Below, one piece after another: positions 51,925-60,663 of a stretch of DNA of 64,000 bases (positions within the stretch are counted from its first letter, which is position 1; each line of letters begins with the position of its first letter). The notes under the pieces were generated by a model that saw nothing but the letters and a program-made list of their open reading frames with translations, was not told where the DNA came from and searched no databases. The stretch covers positions 3,222,387 to 3,286,386 of the forward strand of contig NZ_CP072392.1 in NCBI RefSeq assembly GCF_017742835.1, given 5' to 3'. The translations under genes and the position numbers were made by a program. This stretch comes from Aquabacter sp. L1I39 (GTDB taxonomy: Bacteria; Pseudomonadota; Alphaproteobacteria; Rhizobiales; Xanthobacteraceae).

Positions 51925-53058
51925 ATGACCGCCTCTTCCCCTTGCCTACCGTGCCCCCCGCTCGCGCCCCTGCCGCCCAGCCCCGACCGGGACTGGACGC
52001 GCAAGGCCATTGCTCTCCTGCGCGGGGACGGGCGGCGGTCCGCCGACACCCATCTGGTGAAGCCGGTCTTCAAGGGGCTGACGGGCATCTCGGTCTATCT
52101 GAAGGACGAATCCACCCATCCCACCGGCAGCCTCAAGCACCGGCTGGCCCGCTCGCTGTTCCTCTACGGCATCTGCAACGGCTTCATCCGCAAGGGCACC
52201 ACCCTGGTGGAGGCCTCTTCCGGCTCGACGGCGGTGTCGGAAGCCTATTTCGCGCATTTGCTGGATCTGCCCTTCATCGCCGTCATGCCGCGCTCCACCA
52301 GCCGGCAGAAGATTTCCGCCATCGAGCATTTCGGCGGCACCTGCCATTTCGTCGACCATTCCTCGGAGGTCTATGTGGCGGCCGAACGCCTCGCCTTGGA
52401 GCATGGCGGGCACTATCTCGACCAGTTCACCAATGCGGAGCGGGCGACCGACTGGCGAGGCAACAACAACATCGCCGAATCCATCTTCGACCAGATGAAG
52501 GGCGAGCCTCACCCGGAGCCCGAATGGGTGGTGATGAGCGCCGGCACCGGCGGCACCTCGGCAACCATCGGGCGCTATATGCGCTACCATTCCATGTCGA
52601 CGCGCCTGTGCGTCGTGGATGTGGAGCATTCCGCCTTCTATGCCAGCTACATGTCGGGGGACCGGGAGGTCACCTGCCTGCACCCCTCCCGCATCGAGGG
52701 CGTGGGGCGGCCGCGGGTGGAGCCCTCCTTCATTCCGGGGGTGATCGATCACATGATCAAGATCCCCGACGCCGCCTCCATCGCCGCCATGCATGTGCTG
52801 TCCGAGCGGCTGTTCCGCCGGGTGGGCGGGTCCACCGGCACCAATTTCTACGGCCTGTGCTGGATCGCCGCCTCCATGATGGCGGAGGGGCGGGAAGGCT
52901 CGCTGGTCTCGCTCATCTGCGACAGCGGCGACCGCTATGCCGCCACCTATTATGACGCCGACTGGCTCGCCCGCGCCGGCATCGACATCACCCCCCATCG
53001 GGAGCGGCTGGAGGCTTTTCTCGACAGCGGCGATCCAAGCCTCATGAATGTGGGGTGA
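51925..53058 (+). CDS. PLP-dependent cysteine-synthase-family protein (Cds1-like, possible cysteine desulfhydrase)
   Basis: A fold-type II PLP enzyme of 377 residues. The Schiff-base lysine lies in [18 protein letters not shown] near residue 71; the substrate loop is [28 protein letters not shown], and the phosphate loop [17 protein letters not shown] is near 205-221. The [12 protein letters not shown] pattern resembles the mycobacterial Cds1 cysteine desulfhydrase group rather than CysK/CysM. It would eliminate sulfide or another leaving group from a beta-substituted amino acid. Start ATG 51925 has AGGA seven bases upstream; it lies 97 bases after the flavoprotein. Confidence 0.85.
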   Translation: MTASSPCLPCPPLAPLPPSPDRDWTRKAIALLRGDGRRSADTHLVKPVFKGLTGISVYLKDESTHPTGSLKHRLARSLFLYGICNGFIRKGTTLVEASSGSTAVSEAYFAHLLDLPFIAVMPRSTSRQKISAIEHFGGTCHFVDHSSEVYVAAERLALEHGGHYLDQFTNAERATDWRGNNNIAESIFDQMKGEPHPEPEWVVMSAGTGGTSATIGRYMRYHSMSTRLCVVDVEHSAFYASYMSGDREVTCLHPSRIEGVGRPRVEPSFIPGVIDHMIKIPDAASIAAMHVLSERLFRRVGGSTGTNFYGLCWIAASMMAEGREGSLVSLICDSGDRYAATYYDADWLARAGIDITPHRERLEAFLDSGDPSLMNVG

Positions 53059-53067
53059 GCGCCCGGC

Positions 53068-53508
53068 CTAATTGATCTCCGGCTCCACCAGACGGGCGAG
53101 GTTGCGCAGGCTCTCCTGCCAGCCGAGATAACAGGCGTCCACCGGGATGGCGTCGGGAATGCCCGCCTGCTCGATCTCCACCTGCGTGCCGACGGAGACG
53201 GCCGTGAGCTTCACCGTCACTTCCATTTCGCCCGGCAGGTTGGGGTCGTCGAAGCGGTCCGTGTAACGCAGGAGGGCGCCCGGAACGAGGGCGCGGTAGG
53301 TGCCGCCGAAGGCATGGCTCCCGCCGGTGGTGAAATTGCGGAACGACATGCGGAAGCTGCCGCCCTCGCGCGCCTCTAAATGGTGCACCATGCAGGTGAA
53401 GCCATTGGGCGGCAGCCACTTGGCCAGAGCATCGGCCTCGATGAAGGCGCGATAGACCTTGTCGGGGCGTGTGGTCAGGACATGGTGGAAACGGACGGTT
53501 CCGGGCAT
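53068..53508 (-). CDS. SRPBCC/AHSA1-type lipid-transfer-like domain protein
   Basis: A 146-residue START-like fold protein: VRFHHVLTTRPDKVYRAFIEADALAKWLPPNGF at the start (typical of Aha1/SRPBCC domains) and GWQESLRNLARLVE at the C-terminal helix. The function is not deducible; relatives include activators of glutathione-S-transferase-like genes or ArsR-linked proteins. ATG 53508 has GGGAGGA upstream. Convergent with the Cds1-like gene. It may be linked functionally to the ArsR-type regulator at 54600, as such pairs are common. Confidence 0.86.
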   Translation of the reverse strand: MPGTVRFHHVLTTRPDKVYRAFIEADALAKWLPPNGFTCMVHHLEAREGGSFRMSFRNFTTGGSHAFGGTYRALVPGALLRYTDRFDDPNLPGEMEVTVKLTAVSVGTQVEIEQAGIPDAIPVDACYLGWQESLRNLARLVEPEIN

Positions 53509-53998
53509 GGGGGTCCTCCCGCGGGGTGGGCTTGCCTCCCAGGACGGGCGGGCTGCGGCGGGGCCGACACGGTGGGGAAATTTTTGTGTGGGGCACATGC
53601 CGTGGGCGCCGGCCCGTGAAAAATCCCATTGCCTTTCCGCGCGGGCCGCGCTGATGATCCACAAGCGGGGACAGCATGCAGGGGAATGGAGGGGGCGCTA
53701 CTCCTGGCACCTGAGACCGGACGGCGGGCGCGCCGCAGGACGTTGCGACCGGCTTGTACAGCCGCCGGATCGCTGAGCGTTCTCGGCCCATGGCTCCGAG
53801 GCGGATCTTCCGATCACGGCCCTCGGATCCGGTCCCGACCGCCCGCGCGCAGCGTCCCTGGCTTGCCGGAAGGCGGCCGGAGCGGGCGCCGTCTCTTCGC
53901 CGGGATGCCGCGTCCGCGCCATCTTCCACATGACTGCTTGAACCGATTCGAAGTGCCTCGCGCCGGTGGGTGCCGAGGTCAGTCATGGAGTTGATGGG
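53509..53998. other. 490-base region without a recognised gene
   Basis: The DNA between the SRPBCC gene start and the secreted-protein gene. Short open frames exist on both strands but none has a plausible ribosome site with familiar protein features. I see no strong terminator or repeat. It must hold promoters for both flanking divergent genes. Confidence 0.55.
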
Positions 53999-54469
53999 AT
54001 GATCCGCCTCGCCCGCCTGCTGCCGGCGCTCGCCGCCGCCGCCCTCGTCGGCGCCCTCGGCCTTTCCGAGGCGCAGGCCCAGCCCCGTGGCCCCATGCCA
54101 GGCGGCTTCTACCGCCAGGCCAACATGGCGGCGGTGATGTACCAATATGCCCCCGACCGCTATTGCCAGGTGCAGAACGAGGCGCAGATGGCCGCTTATG
54201 GCGGCTTCGGCCGCGTGCGCGTGGTGCCATATTTGCAGATGTGGGGCCGTCCCACCGGCGCGTGCGGCTGGCCGAACGGCTTTTATCGCCGGGCCAACGA
54301 GACGGCCGTGTGGCAATTGGGCGGTCCCGGCCAGGTGGGCAACATGGTCTGCCATGTGCGCGACGAGCGCCAGATGATGCGCTTTGGCGGGTTCGGCCAG
54401 GTGAGGGTGGTGCCGCCGGGCTCCGACCTGATGCGCGGCCGCAGCATGATGGGCGGCTGCCCGGGCTGA
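53999..54469 (+). CDS. Small secreted protein of two tandem repeats, function unknown
   Basis: 156 residues with a Sec signal (cleavage after AQA, about residue 28). The mature part consists of two related units of about 47 residues: GFYRQANMAAVMYQY...GGFGRVRVVP and GFYRRANETAVWQLG...GGFGQVRVVP, separated by MWGRPTGACGWPN. Four cysteines are spaced to allow pairs, one in each unit and one after each. A periplasmic or surface location is likely, but no family is recognised. ATG 53999 is chosen; ATG 53994 is out of frame. No operon partner. Confidence 0.78.
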   Translation: MIRLARLLPALAAAALVGALGLSEAQAQPRGPMPGGFYRQANMAAVMYQYAPDRYCQVQNEAQMAAYGGFGRVRVVPYLQMWGRPTGACGWPNGFYRRANETAVWQLGGPGQVGNMVCHVRDERQMMRFGGFGQVRVVPPGSDLMRGRSMMGGCPG

Positions 54470-54599
54470 TCGGGCGTCTCGCCCGCGTTTCGGTGCGTTA
54501 CGCAGACACGGCGCACCGCTATCGGCCCGGTGCAGTTCCGTTACGGGCCCCGGTTCCAGCTTCGCCTGGCACCTGTGCGACAGCGTCCTGCGGATCGGC

Positions 54600-54974
54600 T
54601 CAGATCCGGGTGGCCTCGGGGTCCGGCCTTGCTGCGCCTTCCCGTGTCCCGTGCGCCGCCTGCGCCTCTGCCTCCGCCTGGAGCAGGGCGACCAGGTCCG
54701 GGAAGCGGGCGCGCAGATCGTCCCAGCGCAGACGGTTGGTGCGGGCATTGCCGCAATCCACCTGCCGGATGAGGCCGGATTCCCGCAGCACACGGAAATG
54801 ATGGGTGCGCGTCGCCTTTGTCACCGGCAGGTCGAAGGCGCTGCAATGGCGCACCGTGTCCTGCGATGCCGCGAGCGTCAGTACCACCTGTCGGCGCAGA
54901 GGATCGGCCAAGGCGGCGAACATCGCGCCCAGTTCCATCTCATCGAGGGCCGGATGGCCTGTCTCGTCGGGCAT
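54600..54974 (-). CDS. ArsR-family winged-helix regulator
   Basis: 124 residues with an ArsR-type helix-turn-helix (MFAALADPLRRQVVLTLA, then LPVTKATRTHHFRVLRESGLIRQVDCGNARTNRLR). There is no metal-binding CxC motif, so the signal is probably not a metal; such regulators often pair with SRPBCC or oxidoreductase genes. ATG 54974 with GGAGAGGG upstream is chosen; the frame upstream crosses a repeat. Divergent from the quinone oxidoreductase, with a strong inverted repeat between. Confidence 0.86.
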   Translation of the reverse strand: MPDETGHPALDEMELGAMFAALADPLRRQVVLTLAASQDTVRHCSAFDLPVTKATRTHHFRVLRESGLIRQVDCGNARTNRLRWDDLRARFPDLVALLQAEAEAQAAHGTREGAARPDPEATRI

Positions 54975-54990
54975 GGACCATCCCTCTCCG

Positions 54991-55096
54991 CTAGATCGCT
55001 TCAGCGTTTCATGGAAACACTGACGCGATCTATCTCTTTGGTTTAACGCATTTCCTTCACGCGAACCGGTGCCCATTTCGCTCGGAAATGCTCTAG
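54991..55096. repeat. Rhizobiales-type intergenic double-palindrome repeat
   Basis: A block of 106 bases made of two imperfect hairpins: AGATCGC...GCGATCT arms around TTTCATGGAAA, then GCATTTCC...GGAAATGC arms around CACGCGAACCGGTGC. I recall very similar elements (ACCGGTTCGCGTGAAGGAAA type) scattered through Rhizobiales genomes; this cannot be confirmed here. It lies between the ArsR-type gene and its divergent neighbour. Confidence 0.75.
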
Positions 55097-55144
55097 GCTG
55101 CGCCACCTGCCAACCTCTCTGGCAGCAGAGGCGCCCGGGCTGAC

Positions 55145-55174
55145 GGTAAGGTATGACTTGCATCATACCTTACC
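55145..55174. promoter_or_regulatory. Inverted repeat with 12-bp arms before the quinone oxidoreductase gene
   Basis: GGTAAGGTATGA and its exact complement TCATACCTTACC are separated by CTTGCA. It lies 38 bases before the quinone oxidoreductase ATG and 171 bases upstream of the divergent ArsR-type gene. Strong candidate operator for the ArsR protein or an unlinked HxlR/QorR-type repressor. Confidence 0.75.
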
Positions 55175-55211
55175 CCATGCATGATGGCCCCACAATATGG
55201 GAGCTGACGCC

Positions 55212-56189
55212 ATGACTGAAAGCCGGACGGTGCAGTTGGAGGCCTTCGGAGGGCTGGAGGTGCTGAAGCTGGTGACGCTGGACGTGCCGGCGCCGGGCCC
55301 CGGCGCGGCACAGGTGCGGCACACCGCCATCGGCTTCAATTTCATCGACATCTACCAGCGCCAGGGCATCTATCCTCTGCCGGTGCCCACCGGCCTCGGC
55401 TTCGAGGCGGCGGGCGTGGTGGAAGCGGTGGGGCCAGGGGTGGAGGGTGTCGCGGTCGGGGATCGCGTCGCCTACATGAATGCGGGCGTGGGCGCCTATG
55501 CGCAATGCCGCAACGTGCCCGCCGAGAAGCTGGTCAAGTTGCCGGACACGGTCTCCGACGAAGCCGCCGCCACCTTGCTGTTCAAGGGCATGACCGCCCA
55601 GTATCTGGTGCGCCACACCCACAAGGTGGTGCCGGGCGACGTGCTGCTGGTGCATTCGGCGGCGGGGGGCGTGGGGCAGATCCTCGCCCGCTGGGCGACC
55701 GCCCTCGGGGCGCGGGTCTATGGCACCACCAGCTCGCCGGGCAAGCGCGATGCGGCGCTGGCGGCGGGTTGCCTGGAGGTGGTGGACCTCAATGACCCCG
55801 ACTGGCCGGACGTCTTCGTGGCGGCGGCCGGCAGCAAGGCCCGCGTGGTCTATGACGCGGTGGGCAAGGACACGCTCTTGCGCTCGCTGGATTGCGCCGC
55901 CCCGTTCGGGCTGGTGGTGAGCTATGGCGCCGCCTCCGGCAAGGCGCCGGCCATCGCGCCGGACCTGCTCGGCGCCAAGGGCTGCCTGTTCCTGACCCGC
56001 CCCTCGGTTTTCCCCCACAATGCCGACCCCGCCACCTTCCGGGCCAATGCCGCCGATCTGTTCGACGCCATCGCCAAGGGCCATGTGAAGGTGGATATCG
56101 GCGCCCGCTTCACGCTGGATGCCATCGCCGAGGTGCACCGGGCGGCGGAGGCGCGCGCAGTGACGGGCGCCATCCTCATTACGCCGTGA
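55212..56189 (+). CDS. NADPH:quinone oxidoreductase (zinc-independent MDR family, QorA-like)
   Basis: A medium-chain reductase of 325 residues that reduces quinones with NADPH. QorA features: GFNFIDIYQRQGIYPLPVPTGLGFEAAGVVEAVG near residues 40-73, VHSAAGGVGQILARWATALGARVYGT near 145-170 for NADPH, and no catalytic zinc cysteines. ATG 55212 with GGAG upstream is preferred over ATG 55197. Preceded by a long inverted repeat, so probably inducible by electrophiles or quinones. Confidence 0.9.
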   Translation: MTESRTVQLEAFGGLEVLKLVTLDVPAPGPGAAQVRHTAIGFNFIDIYQRQGIYPLPVPTGLGFEAAGVVEAVGPGVEGVAVGDRVAYMNAGVGAYAQCRNVPAEKLVKLPDTVSDEAAATLLFKGMTAQYLVRHTHKVVPGDVLLVHSAAGGVGQILARWATALGARVYGTTSSPGKRDAALAAGCLEVVDLNDPDWPDVFVAAAGSKARVVYDAVGKDTLLRSLDCAAPFGLVVSYGAASGKAPAIAPDLLGAKGCLFLTRPSVFPHNADPATFRANAADLFDAIAKGHVKVDIGARFTLDAIAEVHRAAEARAVTGAILITP

Positions 56190-56264
56190 CGATAAGACCC
56201 TTGTGATCCCAGGCGGGCTCTGGCCGTGAAGGCCAGGCCTGGCCATGTCCCATAAGGGCTGCCA

Positions 56265-56289
56265 CGCGGAGCCGGTCTCCGGCTCCGCG
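56265..56289. terminator. GC-rich hairpin between convergent quinone oxidoreductase and permease genes
   Basis: Perfect 11-bp arms CGCGGAGCCGG and CCGGCTCCGCG with a 3-base loop. There is no T-run on either strand, so termination is only a suggestion; it is well placed in the convergent gap. Confidence 0.45.
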
Positions 56290-56323
56290 CCGCGCCCGAG
56301 GGCTGGCGGGGCGGCGCCAGCCG

Positions 56324-57886
56324 TCAGCTGAGATTGCGATCCTCGTCCACATAGCGCCGGTAAGTCGCCCGATCGAGCGGACGCTGCACGGCCATGAACA
56401 GCACCGCCAGCGAGAAGAGGATGAGGAGGAGGGTGTCCGGCCCGCGCGGGATGACACCGATGCCGCCATAGGTGCCAAGATAGGAGGCGAGCCCGACCCC
56501 GACGCAATAGGGCACCAGCCACCAGGCCTGCGGCAAGTCCAGGTCGTCAAAGCCGGTGCGCGCGGCCTTCACCAAGAAGAGGACAATGCCCAGCAGCAGG
56601 CAGAGGCCCAGCTGCCATACGCTCTCCCACCCGCCCCAGAAGATCACCAGCGTGGCGATGACAAAGCCGAGGCCCGCCACGACGGTGGCAAACGGCACCC
56701 GGAAGGGACGCTTCCGCTCGGGATCGAGCCTGCGCATGGTCAGCAGCACCACCGGCCCCACCGCGAAGGACAGCGTGATGGCTGAACTGCACAATTGCAG
56801 GATCTCCTCGAACGAGAAGAACACGAACATGATGATGGCCACGCCCAGATTGAGCAGCAGCGCCACGTCGGGCACGCCGCGATCGGAGAGGGTGGCCACC
56901 TTGTTGGGGAAGAAGCCGTTTTCGCCCAGCGCGAAGGCAAGGCGGGAGGTGGAGCCCACCGACACGAGGGCGCTGCCCATGGGGCCGACCAGCGCGCCGA
57001 AATTGAGCACGCGCGCCAGCCAGGCGAGGCCGACGGCGGAGGCCACCGCGCCGATGGGGCCATAGGCGCCGGAGATGTTCAGCTTCTCCCAGCCATTGGC
57101 GAGGTCCGAGGGCTGGAGCGCGCCGATGAAGGCAATCTGCAGGCCGCTATAGATCAGGAAGCAGATGACGACGGAAAAGAGCAGCGCCGCCGGCACCGTG
57201 AAGCCCGGATTGCGCGTCTCGCCGGCGAGGTCGATCACATGGCGGAAACCGATATAGGAGACGATGACGCCGCCCGCCGACACCGCGCTCAGCACGCCCT
57301 GCGCGCCCATGGGGGCAAAGCCGCCCATGGCGGTGAAGTTGGAGAGGTTGAAGCTGGTGCCCAGCAGCATCAGGATGACCAGCACAGGAATGGTCAGCTT
57401 CACCCAGGTGATGGCCGTGTTGACGCGGGTGAAGAATTTCACACCGTAGAAATTGATGGCCGTGAAGGCGACGATGAGGGCGCTCGCCAGCGTCAGGCCG
57501 ATCCAGGACAGATTGGTTGTGCCCGGCTGGTGCAGGGCCGGAAAGTGCGGGCCGAGATAGCGCAGCGCCGCTTCCACCTCCACCGGCGCGGTGGCGCTGT
57601 AGCCCACCCAGGCGCTCCAGCCCATCACCATGGCCACCGTCTTGCCATGGCTGAACTGGGGCAGGCGCCCGAGGCCGCCGGCCACCGGCAGCATGCCCGA
57701 CACCTCCGCGAAGGACAGGGCGAGCAGGAACATGGCCACCGCGCCGATCACCCAGGAGATGACCGCCGCGGGTCCCGCGATCTGCGCCGATTGGAGGGGG
57801 GCGAACAGCCACCCCGAGCCGACGACGCCACTTACCCCGATGAAGGTCAGGCCGATAAGCCCGATCTCTCGCCGCATCCCTTGCAT
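56324..57886 (-). CDS. APC-superfamily amino-acid permease
   Basis: A 12-helix transporter of 520 residues: IGLIGLTFIGVSGVVGSGWLFAP in helix 1 (the GxG broken helix), SFAEVSGMLPVAGGLGRLP in helix 2, and a long C-terminal hydrophobic pair. It imports an amino acid or amine with protons; substrate unknown. It lies 257 bases downstream of hpaI on the same strand and may be read from the hpa operon, where an amine or aromatic amino acid precursor of homoprotocatechuate would fit. Confidence 0.88.
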   Translation of the reverse strand: MQGMRREIGLIGLTFIGVSGVVGSGWLFAPLQSAQIAGPAAVISWVIGAVAMFLLALSFAEVSGMLPVAGGLGRLPQFSHGKTVAMVMGWSAWVGYSATAPVEVEAALRYLGPHFPALHQPGTTNLSWIGLTLASALIVAFTAINFYGVKFFTRVNTAITWVKLTIPVLVILMLLGTSFNLSNFTAMGGFAPMGAQGVLSAVSAGGVIVSYIGFRHVIDLAGETRNPGFTVPAALLFSVVICFLIYSGLQIAFIGALQPSDLANGWEKLNISGAYGPIGAVASAVGLAWLARVLNFGALVGPMGSALVSVGSTSRLAFALGENGFFPNKVATLSDRGVPDVALLLNLGVAIIMFVFFSFEEILQLCSSAITLSFAVGPVVLLTMRRLDPERKRPFRVPFATVVAGLGFVIATLVIFWGGWESVWQLGLCLLLGIVLFLVKAARTGFDDLDLPQAWWLVPYCVGVGLASYLGTYGGIGVIPRGPDTLLLILFSLAVLFMAVQRPLDRATYRRYVDEDRNLS

Positions 57887-58143
57887 GCTTCACGCCCGCA
57901 TCTTCGAGCGGCGGCGGCCCGTGACGAGCCGCCCGCGCGCTGCCCAACCCCCGCTGGGTCGCGCTCTTTCTGTTGATAAGAGCCGGCCCCTGGGCCGCGC
58001 CGGCCCGCAAGGGAACGGCCACGACCGGTGTCCACGGCCGCCCGGCAAGGGCGACTGTTTGCGGTAGGCTAATGCGGGACGCGGCGTTCGTCCCTGGCGC
58101 TTTTTGGTTTTTTTTGCTTTGCGTTGTCAGCGGTGGCGATGGG

Positions 58144-58917
58144 TCAGGCGGGAAAGGGGAAATCCTTCAATTGCCGGGCGGCGGCGCCGGCGAGCAGGCC
58201 CACATCGGTGCCGATGGCGATGAAGGTCGCACCCGCCGCGTGATAGCGCTGGGCCAAAGCGGGATCCGAGGTGAGCACCCCCGCCGGCTTGCCATTGGCC
58301 CGGATGCGGGCGATGGCACCCTCCACCGCCGCCACCACCTCTGGCGCGCCAGGACGGCCGAGAAAGCCGAGATCGGCGGCAAGGTCGGCCGGTCCCACGA
58401 ACACGCCATCCACCCCGTCCACGGCGCAGATGTCGTCGATGGCGGCTACCCCGGCCCGGCTCTCCACCTGGAGCAGCAGGCAGATTTCCGCATCGGCGGT
58501 GACGAGATAGTCGGTCACCCGGTTGAAGTCGGACGCCCGCGCCAGCGCCGCGCCGATGCCGCGCACGCCGTGCGGGGGATAGCGCACCGCCTTCACCAGC
58601 GTCTGCGCCTGCGCGCCGCTCTCCACCATGGGGATGAGCAGCGTCTGGGCGCCGATGTCCAGCAATTGCTTGATCATCCAGGTCTCGCCCACCGGCGGGC
58701 GGACGATGGCGGCGGAGGGGCCGCCTTCGAGCACCTGGAGCTGGGCGACGAGGCTCTGGATGTGGTTGGGCGCGTGCTCGCCATCCACCAGCAGCCAGTC
58801 ATAGCCGGCGCCGGCGCAGATCTCGGCCGTATAGGCATTGGCGAGGGCGAGCCACAGGCCGGTGAGGGTGCGGCCCTCCGCAAGGGCGGCCTTGAAGCGG
58901 TTGGTGGGGGCGGGCAT
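58144..58917 (-). CDS. hpaI: 4-Hydroxy-2-oxo-heptane-1,7-dioate aldolase HpaI
   Basis: A class II metal-dependent aldolase of 257 residues (HpcH/HpaI family): [13 protein letters not shown] near 39-51, [10 protein letters not shown] with the metal-ligand Glu near 145, and [13 protein letters not shown] with the metal-ligand Asp near 172. It cleaves the final intermediate into pyruvate and succinic semialdehyde. Last gene of the hpa order F-E-D-G-H-I, 24 bases after hpaH. Confidence 0.93.
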   Translation of the reverse strand: MPAPTNRFKAALAEGRTLTGLWLALANAYTAEICAGAGYDWLLVDGEHAPNHIQSLVAQLQVLEGGPSAAIVRPPVGETWMIKQLLDIGAQTLLIPMVESGAQAQTLVKAVRYPPHGVRGIGAALARASDFNRVTDYLVTADAEICLLLQVESRAGVAAIDDICAVDGVDGVFVGPADLAADLGFLGRPGAPEVVAAVEGAIARIRANGKPAGVLTSDPALAQRYHAAGATFIAIGTDVGLLAGAAARQLKDFPFPA

Positions 58918-58941
58918 AGGAGGTCTCCGAACGCGCGGCGC

Positions 58942-59745
58942 TCAGGCAAAATGGCAGGACAGGGTGCCGGCGGTGCCGAAATCGGCGGTGATGGTGTCGC
59001 CGTGCCGGGCCTCGATGGGGCGGATGAAGGACCCGGCCAGCACCACCTGCCCGGCCTCGATCCGCTGGCCATATTGGGCGAGGCGGTTGGCGAGCCAGGC
59101 GATGCCGCGCGCGGGATGGTTGAGGACGCCCGCGCCAAGCCCGGTCTCCTCCACCTCCGCATTGCGCGAGACGATGGCGCCCATCCAGCGCATGTCGGTG
59201 GCGTCGGGGGAGAGCGCCTTTCCGCCCAGCAGGATGCCCGCATTGGCCGCATTGTCCGACACCGTGTCGACGATGGTGCGCGCCTTCTTGGTCTGCGGGT
59301 CCACCCGCAGGATGCGGGTGTCGAGGATTTCCAGCGCCGGGGTGACGAACTCCGTCGCCCGCAGCACGTCGAACACACCGATGCCCGGCCCCTCCAGCGG
59401 CGCCTTCATGACGAAGGCCACCTCCGCCTCGATGCGCGGCTGGATGAAGCGGTCGGGGGCGATGACGGCGCCGTCATCGAAGGCCATGTCATCCAGCAGC
59501 ACGCCGGAATCCGGCACGTTGATGTTGAGCGCCGCCTGCATGGCCTTGGAGGTGAGGCCGATCTTCCAGCCGATGATCTGCCTGCCGGCGGCCAGCTTGC
59601 GCTTCACCCAGGCGTCCTGGATGGCATAGGCCTCGTCCAGGGTGATGCCGGGATGCTTCAGGGAGATGAGCCCCGTCTGCACCCGCGTGCGCTCGGCGGC
59701 ATCCAGCAGGTCCGCCTCGGCGGCGATCTGATCAGCGCTCAGCAT
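58942..59745 (-). CDS. hpaH: 2-Oxo-hept-4-ene-1,7-dioate hydratase HpaH
   Basis: 267 residues of the 2-keto-4-pentenoate hydratase/FAH family: GWKIGLTSKAMQAALNINVPDSG near 59-81, metal ligands in RIEAEVAFVM, and GAGVLNHPARGIAWLANRL near 205-223. It hydrates the hept-4-ene intermediate before the aldolase step. Start overlaps hpaG by 14 bases. Confidence 0.92.
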   Translation of the reverse strand: MLSADQIAAEADLLDAAERTRVQTGLISLKHPGITLDEAYAIQDAWVKRKLAAGRQIIGWKIGLTSKAMQAALNINVPDSGVLLDDMAFDDGAVIAPDRFIQPRIEAEVAFVMKAPLEGPGIGVFDVLRATEFVTPALEILDTRILRVDPQTKKARTIVDTVSDNAANAGILLGGKALSPDATDMRWMGAIVSRNAEVEETGLGAGVLNHPARGIAWLANRLAQYGQRIEAGQVVLAGSFIRPIEARHGDTITADFGTAGTLSCHFA

Positions 59746-60613
59746 GGACGTTCTCCCGCGCGACTTTGTTCACCAGCGTGCCGATGCCCTCCGCTTCCAC
59801 CTCGATCACGTCGCCCGGCTTCAGCCAGACCGGCGGGTCGAGCCGGGCGCCGGCGCCCGTGGGGGTGCCGGTGAGGATGATGTCGCCGGGCACCAGGGTG
59901 GTGAAGGTGGAGATGTAGGAGATGATCCGCCGGAACGGGAACATCATGCGCCCCGTCCGGTCGTGCTGGCGCACCTCGCCATTGACGCGGGTGGTCAGCG
60001 CGATATCGGCGATCTGCGCCTCGTCCTCGAAGGGAATGAGGACCGGGCCGATGCTGCCCGTGCCGTCGAAATTCTTGCCCTGGGTCACGTTGAACTTGGC
60101 GTGCCGCACCCAGTCGCGAATGGTGCCCTCATTGGCAAGCGTGATCCCCGCCACATGGTCGAGGGCATCCGCCTCGCGGATGCGCCGCCCGGCCTTGCCG
60201 ATGACCAGCACCACCTCGCCCTCATAGTCCAGCTGCTCGGATTCGGGGGGCAGGATGAGGGGTTCGTTGTGCCCCACGAAGGAGCGCGGGAAGCGCACGA
60301 ACAAGGAGGGATAGGTGGGCAGGGCTTGCCCGTCCTTATATTCGGCATTGCGGTCGGGATAGTTCACGCCCACGCACAGGATTTTCTCCGGCGCCGGCAC
60401 GGGGATTTCATAGCGCACGGACGCCGGATCGAGATCCGCCTTCAGCCCCGCCGCCTCCGCCGCGAGGGACAGGAGGGCGCCGTCCGCGATCACCTCGCGC
60501 AGGCTCGGCCAGCGGGCGCCGTTGCGGGCGGAGAGGTCGATGATGCCCTCTGGGGTGAGCAGGCCATAGCCGGCGTGTCCCTGGTGGGTGAGGCTGATGA
60601 AATGCGGCCGCAT
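59732..60613 (-). CDS. hpaG: Single-domain HpaG-type FAH protein (OPET decarboxylase / HHDD isomerase)
   Basis: 293 residues, one FAH domain: CVGVNYPDRNAEYKDG near 99-114, LDYEGEVVLVIGKAG with the metal-ligand Glu pair, TGTPTGAGARLDPP near the C-terminus. In E. coli the decarboxylase and isomerase halves are fused in one HpaG; here only one FAH unit is present, so the other half-reaction may be carried by the same protein or another FAH protein. The start is ATG 60613; longer frames cross the hpaD 3' end. Confidence 0.87.
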   Translation of the reverse strand: MRPHFISLTHQGHAGYGLLTPEGIIDLSARNGARWPSLREVIADGALLSLAAEAAGLKADLDPASVRYEIPVPAPEKILCVGVNYPDRNAEYKDGQALPTYPSLFVRFPRSFVGHNEPLILPPESEQLDYEGEVVLVIGKAGRRIREADALDHVAGITLANEGTIRDWVRHAKFNVTQGKNFDGTGSIGPVLIPFEDEAQIADIALTTRVNGEVRQHDRTGRMMFPFRRIISYISTFTTLVPGDIILTGTPTGAGARLDPPVWLKPGDVIEVEAEGIGTLVNKVARENVHAER

Positions 60614-60663
60614 GGCCCATCCTTCCGGAAACCGGTGCCGCCACGCGGCACCGCAAGATGAGG

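Noticed and set aside
53629..53994. Short open frames in the gap before the secreted protein
   Set aside because: Arg-rich, no ribosome site, no domain, and they overlap the promoter region of two divergent genes.
58098..58125. T-rich stretch considered as a terminator after the permease start region
   Set aside because: No GC stem adjoins it, and the T-run is on the strand opposite to the flanking genes' transcription.
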